Part shown: in pieces, positions 47,916 to 56,732 of the stretch | Layout of the letters: the number at the start of each line of letters is the position of its first letter | How positions within the stretch are numbered: position 1 is the stretch's first letter | NCBI RefSeq assembly: GCF_004366715.1 | Contig: NZ_SOQZ01000003.1 | Coordinates: 67,001 to 131,000, forward strand | DNA: 64,000 nucleotides | Direction of reading: 5' to 3' | Source: Meridianimaribacter flavus | Lineage (GTDB): Bacteria > Bacteroidota > Bacteroidia > Flavobacteriales > Flavobacteriaceae | Translations under genes and position numbers: made by a program | Notes under the pieces: generated by a model | Seen by the model: only the letters and a program-made list of their open reading frames with translations | The model's database searches: none | Told to the model about the DNA's origin: nothing

Positions 47916-48726
47916 AAGTTACTATTCTTAAAAATAAATAAATAAAAGGAGCAGCAAATATTATACTATCTAGTCTGTCTAATAAGCCACCATGACCAGG
48001 CATGATTACACCACTATCCTTTACTTTAGCTTGTCGTTTAAATTTAGATTCTATCAAATCTCCAAGTGTACCAAAAACACTAACTATAATTGCTAAAATT
48101 AACCAATAAGTAGAATCTAACGTATTTGTAAATTTAGCAATAAAATAACTAGCAACACACGAAAAAAACAAACCACCTAAAAATCCTTCAACTGTTTTTT
48201 TAGGCGAAATACTAGGAAACAGCTTTTGTTTTCCAAAGTTTTTTCCAACTAAGTAAGCAAATGTGTCATTGATCCATATTAGAATAAAAGTACCTAAAAG
48301 CAACAATGGCGTAAACTCATGCTTAAAGTTTGCTATTAAAATTAAAAACACAAACGCACTACTTAAATAAAAAGTAGTGATTAGATATCTTTTAGAGCTG
48401 AAAAGCGGTATGGTTTTCTCAGAAAATAAATCTTTAATTAAAAACAACTGAACAAAAATTGTAATTACATGAAGTATTTGAATAGCCTCATCAAAACCAT
48501 GTGTAGTGGTTATAATAGTAGACCAATATCCAAACACAAAATATAAAATCGTGAAGATTATAAACGGATAAAAATCTTTTAAGTTGATAAGTTTTTTAAA
48601 CTCAGCTAGACAAATAATACCAAACACAAAAAATAATGCAGCCAATGCATGTTGCCAATACAGTGACAAGATTAGTAATGTGATGTATATTGCTCCGGAT
48701 AATGCTCTGGTAACGGCTTCTTTCAT
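47905..48726 (-). CDS. cdsA: Phosphatidate cytidylyltransferase
   Basis: A 273-residue membrane protein with about eight helices, making CDP-diacylglycerol from phosphatidic acid and CTP. The conserved C-terminal signature is VIMPGHGGLLDRLDSIIFAAP (key GHGGLLDRLDS, about 244-254), and KTVEGFLGGL lies in the preceding loop. Start codon is adjacent to the stop of the LUD gene (no spacer); the end overlaps psd by 11 bp. Confidence 0.94.
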   Translation of the reverse strand: MKEAVTRALSGAIYITLLILSLYWQHALAALFFVFGIICLAEFKKLINLKDFYPFIIFTILYFVFGYWSTIITTTHGFDEAIQILHVITIFVQLFLIKDLFSEKTIPLFSSKRYLITTFYLSSAFVFLILIANFKHEFTPLLLLGTFILIWINDTFAYLVGKNFGKQKLFPSISPKKTVEGFLGGLFFSCVASYFIAKFTNTLDSTYWLILAIIVSVFGTLGDLIESKFKRQAKVKDSGVIMPGHGGLLDRLDSIIFAAPFIYLFLRIVTYVS

Positions 48727-49335
48727 CTATAGGTCTTCTAGAAGAAGCAAATATAGGTTTTTTGAGCTACTTCCATAAGTTAGAAAATCTTTATCCTCAA
48801 CAGTTTTAAAATGCTTTATCGTAGTAATGTTAGTTGGGATTTTTTCTCTGTTTTTACCTTTAATACCTCTAAGTCCTTCACCTATATTTTCAACAAACTG
48901 ACTTGTTGTTGCATATATTATAAAATTGGTAGGCAGTTCTTTTAGTTTCTTCTCAGCAATTTGATTTGAAGAAATTAGTAGCGAACCATCATCTGAAATA
49001 AGGTATTCACAAGTGGATAAAAAATACGTGCTTTCTGAAACTTTTTTAGTTGGATTTAAATGAAAATCTTTAAATAATTCAGAAAGTCTATCATCAAAGA
49101 GTAAAGCGTTTTTGTCTTCCCATTCATTTTCACTAAGAATTTGCGATAAATTATCCTTGACTTCGTTTAAATTTTCGCAATACAAAAACTTTCCGCCATT
49201 GGCTTTAAAATTTATGGTAAATCTCTCGTCAGCGGGCAATTTAATTTCAGGCATATATTTGCCTCTCTCTTCGCTTTTTATGTTATCTTCTTCACTATCA
49301 GATTTTAGACCGAAGATTTTACGAAATAGACTCAT
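48727..49335 (-). CDS. LUD domain (LutC/YkgG-like) protein
   Basis: A 202-residue protein with a LutC/YkgG-like LUD domain. Positions 1-30 are a charged leader (MSLFRKIFGLKSDSEEDNIK), then INFKANGGKFLYCENL, CEYLISDDGSLLISS and FIIYATTSQFVENIGEGL match the family's binding-pocket strands. LutA and LutB partners of lactate oxidation are absent here. Many Bacteroidetes place this gene before cdsA, so its role may concern the membrane rather than lactate. First gene of the operon, promoter at 49378-49385. Confidence 0.78.
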   Translation of the reverse strand: MSLFRKIFGLKSDSEEDNIKSEERGKYMPEIKLPADERFTINFKANGGKFLYCENLNEVKDNLSQILSENEWEDKNALLFDDRLSELFKDFHLNPTKKVSESTYFLSTCEYLISDDGSLLISSNQIAEKKLKELPTNFIIYATTSQFVENIGEGLRGIKGKNREKIPTNITTIKHFKTVEDKDFLTYGSSSKNLYLLLLEDL

Positions 49336-49377
49336 GTATGGGTTGCTATTACCTAGGTTTTAATTTGCGTATTATTT

Positions 49378-49385
49378 CAAATATA
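49378..49385 (-). promoter_or_regulatory. Putative -7 box of the LUD-cdsA-psd-ACBP operon
   Basis: Minus strand TATATTTG, exact TAnnTTTG match, 42 nt upstream of the ATG. It touches the T-tract of the ftsH terminator. Confidence 0.55.
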
Positions 49386-49425
49386 AAAAAACTTAAATTA
49401 ACACGTGATTAATTTAAGCTTTTTA
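49385..49425 (-). terminator. Intrinsic terminator after ftsH
   Basis: On the minus strand CTTAAATTAA (49418-49409) and TTAATTTAAG (49401-49392) form a 10-bp stem with loop TCACGTG, preceded by A-rich bases and followed by seven T (49391-49385). Confidence 0.7.
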
Positions 49426-49448
49426 TAATAATATTATGTTTTTGGCTT

Positions 49449-51377
49449 TTATTCTTCTTCGTCTTTTCCAAAAGGACGCTTACCAAAAATCTTCTCTAAA
49501 TTATCTTTAAAAATAACTTCTTTTTCCAATAAAACTTCTGCAAGTTCAGTAAGCTTATCTTTGTTTTCTTCAAGAAGAGCTACAGCTCTTTGGTACTGTG
49601 TTTCGATAATATTAGAAATTTCTTTATCAATCAACTCAGCAGTTTCTTCGCTGTAAGGTTTTGTGAACCCATACTCAGACTGACCTGAAGAGTCGTAGTA
49701 GGTTAAGTTTCCTACTTTATCACTCAATCCATAGATTGTAACCATGGCACGAGCTTGTTTGGTTACTTTTTCTAAGTCACTTAAAGCACCAGTTGATATT
49801 TTATTGAAAATAACTTTTTCAGCAGCTCTACCACCTAATGCAGCACACATTTCGTCTAACATTTGCTCTGGTCTAACAATTAAGCGTTCTTCTGGTAAAT
49901 ACCAAGCAGCTCCTAACGATTGTCCACGAGGAACAATAGTTACTTTTACTAATGGAGCAGCGTGCTCTAGCATCCAGCTTACAGTTGCGTGTCCAGCTTC
50001 GTGGAAAGCAATGGCACGTTTTTCTTCTGGTGTAATGATTTTGTTCTTCTTCTCTAATCCACCAACAATTCTATCAACAGCATCAAGGAAATCTTGTTTT
50101 GTTACTGCTTTTTTACCTTGTCTAGCAGCAATAAGTGCAGCTTCATTACATACATTGGCAATATCAGCACCAGAGAAACCAGGTGTTTGTTTTGAAAGAA
50201 AATCGATATCTAAATCCTCTGCTTTTTTGATAGGTCTTAGGTGAACTTCAAAAATCTCTTTACGCTCTCTTACATCTGGTAAGTCAACAAAAATTTGACG
50301 ATCAAAACGTCCAGCACGCATAAGAGCTTTATCTAATACGTCGGCTCTGTTTGTAGCAGCTAATACAATAACATTGGTGTTAGTGCCAAAACCATCCATT
50401 TCAGTTAATAATTGGTTTAAGGTATTTTCACGTTCGTCATTAGATCCTGAAAAATTGTTTTTTCCTCTAGCTCTACCAATTGCATCAATTTCGTCAATAA
50501 ATATAATTGAAGGCGATTTTTCTTTTGCTTGTTTAAATAAATCTCGTACTCTCGATGCTCCAACACCTACAAACATTTCTACAAAGTCAGAACCAGATAG
50601 TGAAAAGAAAGGTACTTGTGCTTCACCAGCAACAGCTTTTGCTAATAAGGTTTTTCCTGTTCCAGGTTGTCCTACCAGTAAAGCTCCTTTAGGGATTTTT
50701 CCACCAAGTGAAGTGTATTTTTCAGGGTTTTTAAGGAAGTCTACAATTTCTTGAACCTCTTCTTTTGCACCTTCTAAACCTGCTACATCTTTGAATGAAG
50801 TTTTAATGTCAGTCTTTTCATCAAAAAGTTTTGCTTTAGATTTTCCGATGTTGAAAATTTGTCCTCCAGCGCCTCCACCAGCACCTGATGACATACGTCT
50901 CATTATAAAAATCCAAACACCTATGATTAGGATAAACGGTAATAAGGAGATTAAAAAGTTACCCCAAAGATTTTCTTCGGTTTTATACTTTAGCTCAGTA
51001 TTTAAGTTGTTATCCTCAAGGGTTTTGTTGATGTCTTTTTCAAAGTTTTGCAAATCACCAAACTCAAACGAATAGTTTGGAGCAGGAGTCATTGCAGGGA
51101 AAATACTACTAGGTTTAGTCTTTTTGTGTATTTCTTTATCTTGAGCTTCTTCGGTAAGATAAACTTTTGCTTCTCTTCGGTTTATGATTTCAATTTTAGA
51201 AACATCACCATTTTTTAAATATTCTAAAAATTGAGAAGGAGTTGTGGTCGCCACATTTTGCGATCCAAATCCACCTGAAAATAACTGAAAAGCGATAATA
51301 GCAAAAATTGCTATTCCATAAATCCAATATGGATTCAGTTTTGGTTTCTTATTTGTATTTTTATTTTCGTTTGCCAT
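49449..51377 (-). CDS. ftsH: ATP-dependent zinc metalloprotease FtsH
   Basis: A 642-residue inner-membrane AAA protease. Transmembrane helices at about 18-34 and 141-159 flank a periplasmic domain. Walker A is GQPGTGKT (236-243), Walker B FIDEID (293-298), SRH begins near NRADVLDKALMRAGRFDR, and the zinc site is HEAGH (459-463) with D534 as the third ligand. It degrades misfolded membrane proteins and selected regulators, including, in E. coli, LpxC. It lies 10 nt downstream of rsfS and ends at a terminator. Confidence 0.97.
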   Translation of the reverse strand: MANENKNTNKKPKLNPYWIYGIAIFAIIAFQLFSGGFGSQNVATTTPSQFLEYLKNGDVSKIEIINRREAKVYLTEEAQDKEIHKKTKPSSIFPAMTPAPNYSFEFGDLQNFEKDINKTLEDNNLNTELKYKTEENLWGNFLISLLPFILIIGVWIFIMRRMSSGAGGGAGGQIFNIGKSKAKLFDEKTDIKTSFKDVAGLEGAKEEVQEIVDFLKNPEKYTSLGGKIPKGALLVGQPGTGKTLLAKAVAGEAQVPFFSLSGSDFVEMFVGVGASRVRDLFKQAKEKSPSIIFIDEIDAIGRARGKNNFSGSNDERENTLNQLLTEMDGFGTNTNVIVLAATNRADVLDKALMRAGRFDRQIFVDLPDVRERKEIFEVHLRPIKKAEDLDIDFLSKQTPGFSGADIANVCNEAALIAARQGKKAVTKQDFLDAVDRIVGGLEKKNKIITPEEKRAIAFHEAGHATVSWMLEHAAPLVKVTIVPRGQSLGAAWYLPEERLIVRPEQMLDEMCAALGGRAAEKVIFNKISTGALSDLEKVTKQARAMVTIYGLSDKVGNLTYYDSSGQSEYGFTKPYSEETAELIDKEISNIIETQYQRAVALLEENKDKLTELAEVLLEKEVIFKDNLEKIFGKRPFGKDEEE

Positions 51378-51387
51378 TAATTCTTTT

Positions 51388-51759
51388 TTAGTAACTAGTT
51401 TCTATAACAGTTGTTTTTGCATCTCCCCAAAGACTTTCAATGTCGTAATACTGTCTAATGTGTTTTTGAAAAACATGTACAACAATATTAACATAATCTA
51501 TCAAAACCCATTCAGCATTTTCAACACCTTCAACATGCCAAGGGCTGTCTTTAAGTTCTTTGCTAACCTTTTTTTGAATTGAATTTACTATGGCGTTTAC
51601 TTGCGTATTTGAAGTACCTTCGCAAACAATAAAATAATCACAAACTGTGTTTTCAATTTCTCTTAAATCAAGGATTGTTATTTCTTTCCCTTTTACATCT
51701 TCAATACCAGCTAATATGGTAGTTATTAATTGGTCGACATTACTATTTTTTTTCGCCAT
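51388..51759 (-). CDS. rsfS: Ribosome silencing factor RsfS
   Basis: A 123-residue RsfS (Iojap family), which binds L14 and blocks subunit joining under starvation. CDYFIVCEGTSNTQVNAIVNSI (key DYFIVCEG, about 39-46) and WHVEGVENAEWVLIDYVNIVVHVF (key WVLIDY) are diagnostic. Divergent from birA; transcription probably starts from the TAACTTTG box upstream. Co-transcribed with ftsH. Confidence 0.95.
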   Translation of the reverse strand: MAKKNSNVDQLITTILAGIEDVKGKEITILDLREIENTVCDYFIVCEGTSNTQVNAIVNSIQKKVSKELKDSPWHVEGVENAEWVLIDYVNIVVHVFQKHIRQYYDIESLWGDAKTTVIETSY

Positions 51760-51779
51760 TAAATTGATTTAGTTTTGTG

Positions 51780-51787
51780 CAAAGTTA
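51780..51787 (-). promoter_or_regulatory. Putative -7 promoter box of rsfS-ftsH
   Basis: Minus strand TAACTTTG, exact TAnnTTTG match, 20 nt upstream of the rsfS ATG. Confidence 0.5.
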
Positions 51788-51855
51788 TTATTTTTTTAGT
51801 TCTTTTGAACTTTAATTCTTCTTAAGAAAATTATAAATTAACATTTGCTGCTTTT

Positions 51856-52587
51856 ATGCATATAATCAAACTTAATGCCATTGACTCAACTAATACTTAT
51901 TTAAGACAATTAAGTGCTAGTAAGGCTATTGAGGATTTTACGGTTGTTGTTGCTAAACATCAAACAAAAGGCAGAGGACAAATGGGAACCCAATGGAACG
52001 TTCAGGATGCTAAAAATCTTACTATGAGCGTGTTTAAAGACATTACAGGTGTTGATGTAGAACGTAATTTTTATATTAGTATAGCTGTGTCTTTAGCGGT
52101 TTTTGAAGCTTTAAAAAGCCTTAACGTTGAAAAACTAAGCATTAAATGGCCTAACGACATTTTGTCAGAAAATAAAAAAATAGCTGGAATTTTAATTGAA
52201 AATGTCATAAAGCAAAATAGATTACAAGCTTCTATTATAGGCATTGGGATTAACGTTAACCAAACAGAATTTGAAAATTTACCTAAAGCTTCGTCTTTAC
52301 AATTAATGTCTGGACGCTTTTTTGAATTGGATGAGATAATGATTACTGTATTACAGAAGCTTGAATATTTTTTCGAGTTACTACAGAATAATAGCTTTTC
52401 TACACTTAAAGCTCAGTATGAAGAGCATCTTTTTAGAAAAAATAAACCTTCCACATTTAAAGATATGGAAGGTGATATGTTTTCAGGTTATATAAAAGGT
52501 GTGTCAAATTCTGGTAATCTTCAAGTGTTGCTTGAAGATGAAATTATTAAAGAATTTGATTTAAAAGAAATAACTCTGTTGTACTAA
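51856..52587 (+). CDS. birA: Biotin--[acetyl-CoA-carboxylase] ligase
   Basis: A 243-residue biotin-protein ligase that activates biotin and attaches it to carboxylase carrier proteins. DSTNTYLRQL (about 10-19), KGRGQMGTQW (biotinyl-AMP loop), SIKWPNDIL and KIAGILIEN and GIGINVNQTEF are conserved. The N-terminal winged helix of the repressor type is missing, so it does not regulate transcription. Divergent from rsfS; stop overlaps the SRPBCC gene by 4 bp. Confidence 0.95.
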   Translation: MHIIKLNAIDSTNTYLRQLSASKAIEDFTVVVAKHQTKGRGQMGTQWNVQDAKNLTMSVFKDITGVDVERNFYISIAVSLAVFEALKSLNVEKLSIKWPNDILSENKKIAGILIENVIKQNRLQASIIGIGINVNQTEFENLPKASSLQLMSGRFFELDEIMITVLQKLEYFFELLQNNSFSTLKAQYEEHLFRKNKPSTFKDMEGDMFSGYIKGVSNSGNLQVLLEDEIIKEFDLKEITLLY

Positions 52588-52979
52588 ACAGCAGTAGTCA
52601 TATTTGTTGCTAGAGTTTCAATAAACTTGCTGATTGGGCCTTTAATCATCATAGCCATCATTGCATTAAACTCGCCTTCAAAAGTTAATTGAACTTCACT
52701 AGTATTAGCATCTACTTCAGAGATGTTTCCAGTAAGTGAAAAGTCTAGTTTTCCACCAGCAGCACCAAGTACAATTTTATTAGGAGGCGTAGCTTCTTTT
52801 TTCTTAAGCACTATTTCAGGCATTCCTTTTAAAGCGAACAAAAATTTGTCGTTTTCTAAAACTTCAAATTTGCTGATGTTTTCAGGCATTAAAGCTTCAA
52901 AATTTTTCACATCAGATAAAAAATCAAAAGTCTCTTGAGCTGATTTATTAAGGGTTACCTTTGGCGATTCTAAATTCAT
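52584..52979 (-). CDS. SRPBCC (START-like) family protein
   Basis: A 131-residue protein of the SRPBCC superfamily, a helix-grip fold with a ligand cavity. Stretches such as KSAQETFDFLSDVKNFEALMPE near residues 11-32, KGMPEIVLKKKE and the ending PISKFIETLATNMTTAV fit the family, which binds small hydrophobic molecules; no catalytic residues can be pointed to. Located 27 nt after pyrE on the same strand. The last four bases overlap the birA stop. Confidence 0.72.
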   Translation of the reverse strand: MNLESPKVTLNKSAQETFDFLSDVKNFEALMPENISKFEVLENDKFLFALKGMPEIVLKKKEATPPNKIVLGAAGGKLDFSLTGNISEVDANTSEVQLTFEGEFNAMMAMMIKGPISKFIETLATNMTTAV

Positions 52980-53006
52980 GTATATAAGTTTTTTTCTAAA
53001 GGTGTA

Positions 53007-53651
53007 TCAATTAGCGTTCCATTCGCTTGGGTTAGCGTTCCATTGTGCCAAAAGGTCCTGTTGTTTTTTAGTGATATAGTTAGTTTCTAGTGCTTGGTCC
53101 AACAAGCTTTCATAGTTACTTAAAGTATGTAAAGTAAGGTCTTCAGCATCAAAACTGTCTTTAGAAACATTGAAACCGTAAGTAAAAATGGCAATCATTC
53201 CTTTTACATTGGCACCAGCTTCTTTAAGAGCAGCTACAGCATTTAAACTACTTTTTCCAGTACTTATTAAGTCTTCAACAACTACCACATTTTGTCCATG
53301 TTCTAGATGACCTTCAATTTGGTTTTTGCGACCATGCGATTTTGCTTCAGGTCTTACATAAACAAACGGAAGTCCTAAATACTCAGCAACTAAAATCCCA
53401 ATACCAATAGCTCCTGTAGCAACACCAGCAATAACATCAGGCTTGCCATATTGTTTTTCAATTTGCTTAGCCATGGTTTCTCTAATGTAGTTGCGAATTT
53501 GCGGATAAGATAACACAATTCTGTTATCACAATATATTGGCGATTTCCAGCCAGAAGCCCAAGTAAAAGGCTCTTCAGGGCTAAGTTTTATCGCATTTAC
53601 TTGCAATAAAACTTCAGCAGTTTTTTTAGCGGTATGTTTGTTAAAAATCAT
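53007..53651 (-). CDS. pyrE: Orotate phosphoribosyltransferase
   Basis: A 214-residue enzyme of de novo pyrimidine synthesis, converting orotate and PRPP to OMP. FTWASGWKSPIYCDNR (about 29-44) binds orotate, RPEAKSHGRKNQIEG is the flexible catalytic loop, and VVVVEDLISTGKSS (122-135) is the PRPP motif. The C-terminus has a duplicated WNAN (WNANPSEWNAN) coming from a 13-bp direct repeat. The start is only four bases from a TAGTTTTG box, suggesting a leaderless message. SRPBCC gene follows. Confidence 0.96.
   Translation of the reverse strand: MIFNKHTAKKTAEVLLQVNAIKLSPEEPFTWASGWKSPIYCDNRIVLSYPQIRNYIRETMAKQIEKQYGKPDVIAGVATGAIGIGILVAEYLGLPFVYVRPEAKSHGRKNQIEGHLEHGQNVVVVEDLISTGKSSLNAVAALKEAGANVKGMIAIFTYGFNVSKDSFDAEDLTLHTLSNYESLLDQALETNYITKKQQDLLAQWNANPSEWNAN
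53011..53044. repeat. 13-bp direct repeat within the 3' end of pyrE
   Basis: TTAGCGTTCCATT occurs at 53011-53023 and 53032-53044 (21-bp period). It encodes the repeated WNAN at the end of PyrE. It looks like a small tandem duplication. Confidence 0.6.
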
Positions 53652-53655
53652 AGCG

Positions 53656-53663
53656 CAAAACTA
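53656..53663 (-). promoter_or_regulatory. Putative pyrE -7 box, predicting a leaderless mRNA
   Basis: Minus strand TAGTTTTG, exact TAnnTTTG match, then CGCT and the ATG (53651). Four bases between box and start codon. A TTG lies 24 nt upstream of the box, slightly far. Confidence 0.5.
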
Positions 53664-53777
53664 CACAATTTTGTTAAATTTAAATTTCAAAACTTAAAAT
53701 AAAATTAATTTTTGAAAATGGTAATATGTGCTTAAAAGTTATATTTTTACCATTGAAAACCTATTTGCCCAAATATT

Positions 53778-54359
53778 ATGTATAAAGTTTTTGTAGGTGA
53801 CAAACCAATTATATTAACGACTATTGTTAGTGAAGAAACTAACTTTAAAAACTATTTATTAGATACAGTTAATATTGGTAAAGTTATAAAAGAACTTAAT
53901 TCTACCAGTTTGGAAGAGGTGAGGTTAATACACAAAAACCCAGATAAACTCCTTAAAAAATTTTTAAAGAAATTACCAAATGTAGTTGCAGGAGGTGGTA
54001 AGGTTATTAATGAAAAAGGAGAAACACTTTTTATCTACCGAAATAAAAAATGGGACTTACCAAAAGGAAAAGCTGAAGCTAAAGAATCGATAGAAGAAAC
54101 CTCAATTAGAGAAGTGGAAGAGGAGACAGGTGTTAAAGGTCTTGAAATTGTAAAACCGCTTGATACTACTTATCATATTTTTAAGCGAAATGGTAAGCAC
54201 AAGATAAAAGTAACTTACTGGTTTGAGATGAAAACAACTTACTCAGGCAAACTTGAACCAGAAGAGAAAGAAGGTATTACCAAGGTAGAATGGCTCAACG
54301 AAACGCAACGTCAAGAAGCTATGACAAACTCTTATGCTAATATTAAAATTTTGGTTTAG
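53778..54359 (+). CDS. NUDIX hydrolase
   Basis: A 193-residue protein. The Nudix box is complete: G97, E103, R111, E112, E115, E116 and G118 in the GKAEAKE...REVEEETG frame. NKKWDLPKGKAE precedes it. The first 65 residues are not Nudix and are not recognised; they may hold a substrate-selecting domain. NUDIX enzymes cleave nucleoside diphosphate linked to another group. Specific substrate unknown. Convergent with the M14 peptidase gene, sharing 4 bp. Confidence 0.88.
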   Translation: MYKVFVGDKPIILTTIVSEETNFKNYLLDTVNIGKVIKELNSTSLEEVRLIHKNPDKLLKKFLKKLPNVVAGGGKVINEKGETLFIYRNKKWDLPKGKAEAKESIEETSIREVEEETGVKGLEIVKPLDTTYHIFKRNGKHKIKVTYWFEMKTTYSGKLEPEEKEGITKVEWLNETQRQEAMTNSYANIKILV

Positions 54360-56095
54360 TGCAATCTGTACACAGGATATTGTAGGTGAGCTTTTTCGTA
54401 ATAGTCACTTTGTTTGTGTAGCCAATCTAATTGCGCATACCAGTTATTGTAAAAATTAGTATCTGTTTGTTTTTTCTGTTCAAATTCTGTTTTTAAATCA
54501 GGGTTTTTATCTAATAATGCTTTAGCAATATCTTCCCATACATAAGGTGAAAAACCTTCTTTTTGTTGCAGAATTGTATCAAAAAAGTTCCAGTTAAAGA
54601 ATGAGTCTGGTGCTTCAGGTTCTAATGTTTCCATTAAATACCTAAACGCATTTTGATGTGTGTTAATAATATAATCGCCTTTCAAAAATGTTACTTCTTT
54701 TTCTGTTTTAACAACTTTTGTATTGTAATGCTGATAATGGCCTTCATAAGGCATTTTTCTGCTCTCATAACTCTCAACCTCATAGGATTCTACAGTTATA
54801 GTAGTGTCATTTTTAAACTGGCGCATTTCTACTTGATTGAGCTTTAAAAGCTCTATTACTTTCCACCAACCTTGTGGAATAATGTAAGCACTTGGTACAC
54901 TTACTTCAATGCTTGGTTCAAAATAGTTGTTGTAAACCACATCTTTTGTAAATGGTTTTGTGCGATCGTATTTTAAGCGTTGCGCTCCAGTAACCTCGCT
55001 TGGTATTCTATTACCTTCAAACCCTTTAAAACTTAATGTAGAGGTTTTGCTAGTATCGATTTTCCAATCTAGAGTATAGGTCTCAGCATAATCACGAATA
55101 TGTTCTTCTTTGCTAATTTGTTTCCATTGTATTTTTTGATAATCTTCCTCAATAATATCAATCATACTTTTCATAAGTTCATAAGTACCTTCAACACGTT
55201 GTTTGTAGGGTTTTAGCATGTGAGTTTCAACCATCATACCTAAAGTGTTAAATAGTGTTGTGTAACCAGTAGAGTATCTTGGGTAGTCCATAAACTGATT
55301 AAAACCAGTCTCTGGAGTTCTGTTAAATACATTGACGTAAGGTGTAATATCCCAATCTTTTGCGGCTAGTTTTTCTTCTAGTTTAGGCATCATTTCGGTA
55401 TGGATATAATTGCCTAAATCGCCTCCTAGTTTATTGTGTTGCGTGAATAAATGAGTGAGCGTATATTGGTAGTCTGCACCATTGCTTACATGATTATCAA
55501 TAAATACATCAGGGTTTACTAAATGGTAAATCTCAGTAAAAGCACGTGCGTTTTTGGTGTCGCATTTTATAAAATCTCTGTTAAGGTCATAGTTTTGAGC
55601 ATTTCCTCTAAAACCATACGATACAGGTCCATTCTGGTTTGTTCTTGTTGTAGAATTTCTATTTAAGCTACCTCCAATGTTATATATTGGTATAGTTGCT
55701 AAAACAGTGTGTTTAGGTATTTCAATAGTACCTTGAGCAATATCTCTGTAAAGCAGCATTGTGGCATCTATACCATCGCTTTCACCAGGATGAATACCAT
55801 TGTTGATAAGGAGTATGCGCTTATTGTTGGCTCTTATTTGCGAAAAATCAAAAACTTTGTCAGGGTTTAATGTTACAAGATGAAGCGGCTTGCCAGAATC
55901 TGTCTCACCAATTGAGTCTATCGAAATTTCAGGGTAAGCTTGGGCTAAGTTTTTATAATAGAGTATGGTTTCCTCATAAGTGGCAGTTTCCTTGCCTTCA
56001 CTTTTTTCAAAAACAGTAGTGAAATCATAAGTTTTTTTGGGGTTGTTTTGGGAGCAAGAACACAGTATTATAAAAAGTAGCGCAAATTTTTTCAT
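54356..56095 (-). CDS. M14 family zinc carboxypeptidase lipoprotein
   Basis: A 579-residue exported protein; the lipobox LCSC predicts acylation at C14 (MKKFALLFIILCSCSQ). Zinc ligands fit HxxE...H: H102 and E105 in GIHPGESDG and H202 in IDNHVSNG. Substrate-binding is suggested by NYDLNRDF (R173 region). The catalytic Glu is probably the one in MMVETHML (about residue 288). The family removes C-terminal residues from peptides; the extra C-terminal 200 residues are lineage-specific. The product should sit on a membrane in the periplasm or at the surface. Promoter box at 56116-56123; stop overlaps the NUDIX gene. Confidence 0.88.
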   Translation of the reverse strand: MKKFALLFIILCSCSQNNPKKTYDFTTVFEKSEGKETATYEETILYYKNLAQAYPEISIDSIGETDSGKPLHLVTLNPDKVFDFSQIRANNKRILLINNGIHPGESDGIDATMLLYRDIAQGTIEIPKHTVLATIPIYNIGGSLNRNSTTRTNQNGPVSYGFRGNAQNYDLNRDFIKCDTKNARAFTEIYHLVNPDVFIDNHVSNGADYQYTLTHLFTQHNKLGGDLGNYIHTEMMPKLEEKLAAKDWDITPYVNVFNRTPETGFNQFMDYPRYSTGYTTLFNTLGMMVETHMLKPYKQRVEGTYELMKSMIDIIEEDYQKIQWKQISKEEHIRDYAETYTLDWKIDTSKTSTLSFKGFEGNRIPSEVTGAQRLKYDRTKPFTKDVVYNNYFEPSIEVSVPSAYIIPQGWWKVIELLKLNQVEMRQFKNDTTITVESYEVESYESRKMPYEGHYQHYNTKVVKTEKEVTFLKGDYIINTHQNAFRYLMETLEPEAPDSFFNWNFFDTILQQKEGFSPYVWEDIAKALLDKNPDLKTEFEQKKQTDTNFYNNWYAQLDWLHKQSDYYEKAHLQYPVYRLH

Positions 56096-56115
56096 GTGTA
56101 TGATTTTTGATATTT

Positions 56116-56123
56116 CAAACTTA
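56116..56123 (-). promoter_or_regulatory. Putative -7 promoter box of the M14 gene
   Basis: Minus strand TAAGTTTG, exact TAnnTTTG match, 20 nt upstream of the ATG at 56095. Confidence 0.5.
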
Positions 56124-56252
56124 CTTAAAATAGTAATTGATTTTAAGATTGTTATCGTTTTATGTTAGAATATCGTGGATTTATTTTGTCAAAACCTTAG
56201 CAAAATCAAGGATTTTTTTTATTTTTAACTATCCCTTATTAACTAAAATAAT

Positions 56253-56651
56253 ATGCAAGAAAGAGAGCTTTCTCACAAATTGTCATTTGGCACTATTATT
56301 ATTCTCAATGAGCATTTAGCTGAGGTAATTATTGACGAAGGTGTTGAAATGGACAAAAAACTAATGGAAGAATATCATAATTTTTTACTCGAAAATTTAA
56401 CACCTCCATTTTCACTTTTAGTAAACAAACTTCATTCTTACTCTTATACTTTTGATGTTCAACGTAAGATTTCAAAATTGAAAGAAGTTTTTGCTGTAGC
56501 AGTTGTTGTGAACTCAATTGGTAGTAAAATGGCTACTAAAACAATATTGAGTTTGAATAATGATGAAAACTGGACAATGAAAATGTTTTATCTAAGAGAA
56601 GAAGCTTTGATATGGCTTAATGAAGAGAAAAATAAAAGAATTTCAATGTAA
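56253..56651 (+). CDS. STAS/SpoIIAA-like small protein
   Basis: A 132-residue cytosolic protein. It has no signal or membrane segment. The alternation of beta strands and helices, with FAVAVVVNSIGSKMATKT (about 83-100) and a C-terminal helix EEALIWLNEEKNKR, resembles the SpoIIAA/STAS-like fold of uncharacterised Bacteroidetes proteins (DUF7793-like). It is not obviously phosphorylatable. It lies 81 bp upstream of ctlX on the same strand. Function unknown. Confidence 0.6.
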   Translation: MQERELSHKLSFGTIIILNEHLAEVIIDEGVEMDKKLMEEYHNFLLENLTPPFSLLVNKLHSYSYTFDVQRKISKLKEVFAVAVVVNSIGSKMATKTILSLNNDENWTMKMFYLREEALIWLNEEKNKRISM

Positions 56652-56704
56652 ATTTTAACACATACTTCATTGATGTCTTTAGAGAAAAATACATTTTAAA
56701 ATAG

Positions 56705-56712
56705 TAATTTTG
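56705..56712 (+). promoter_or_regulatory. Putative -7 promoter box of ctlX
   Basis: TAATTTTG matches TAnnTTTG, 20 nt before the ATG at 56733. No clear -33 at the right distance. Confidence 0.45.
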
Positions 56713-56732
56713 CAGCAGAATTTTTACCAATA

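Noticed and set aside
49744-50244. 166-codon ORF antisense to ftsH
   Set aside because: Shadow of a conserved ATPase; no family match visible.
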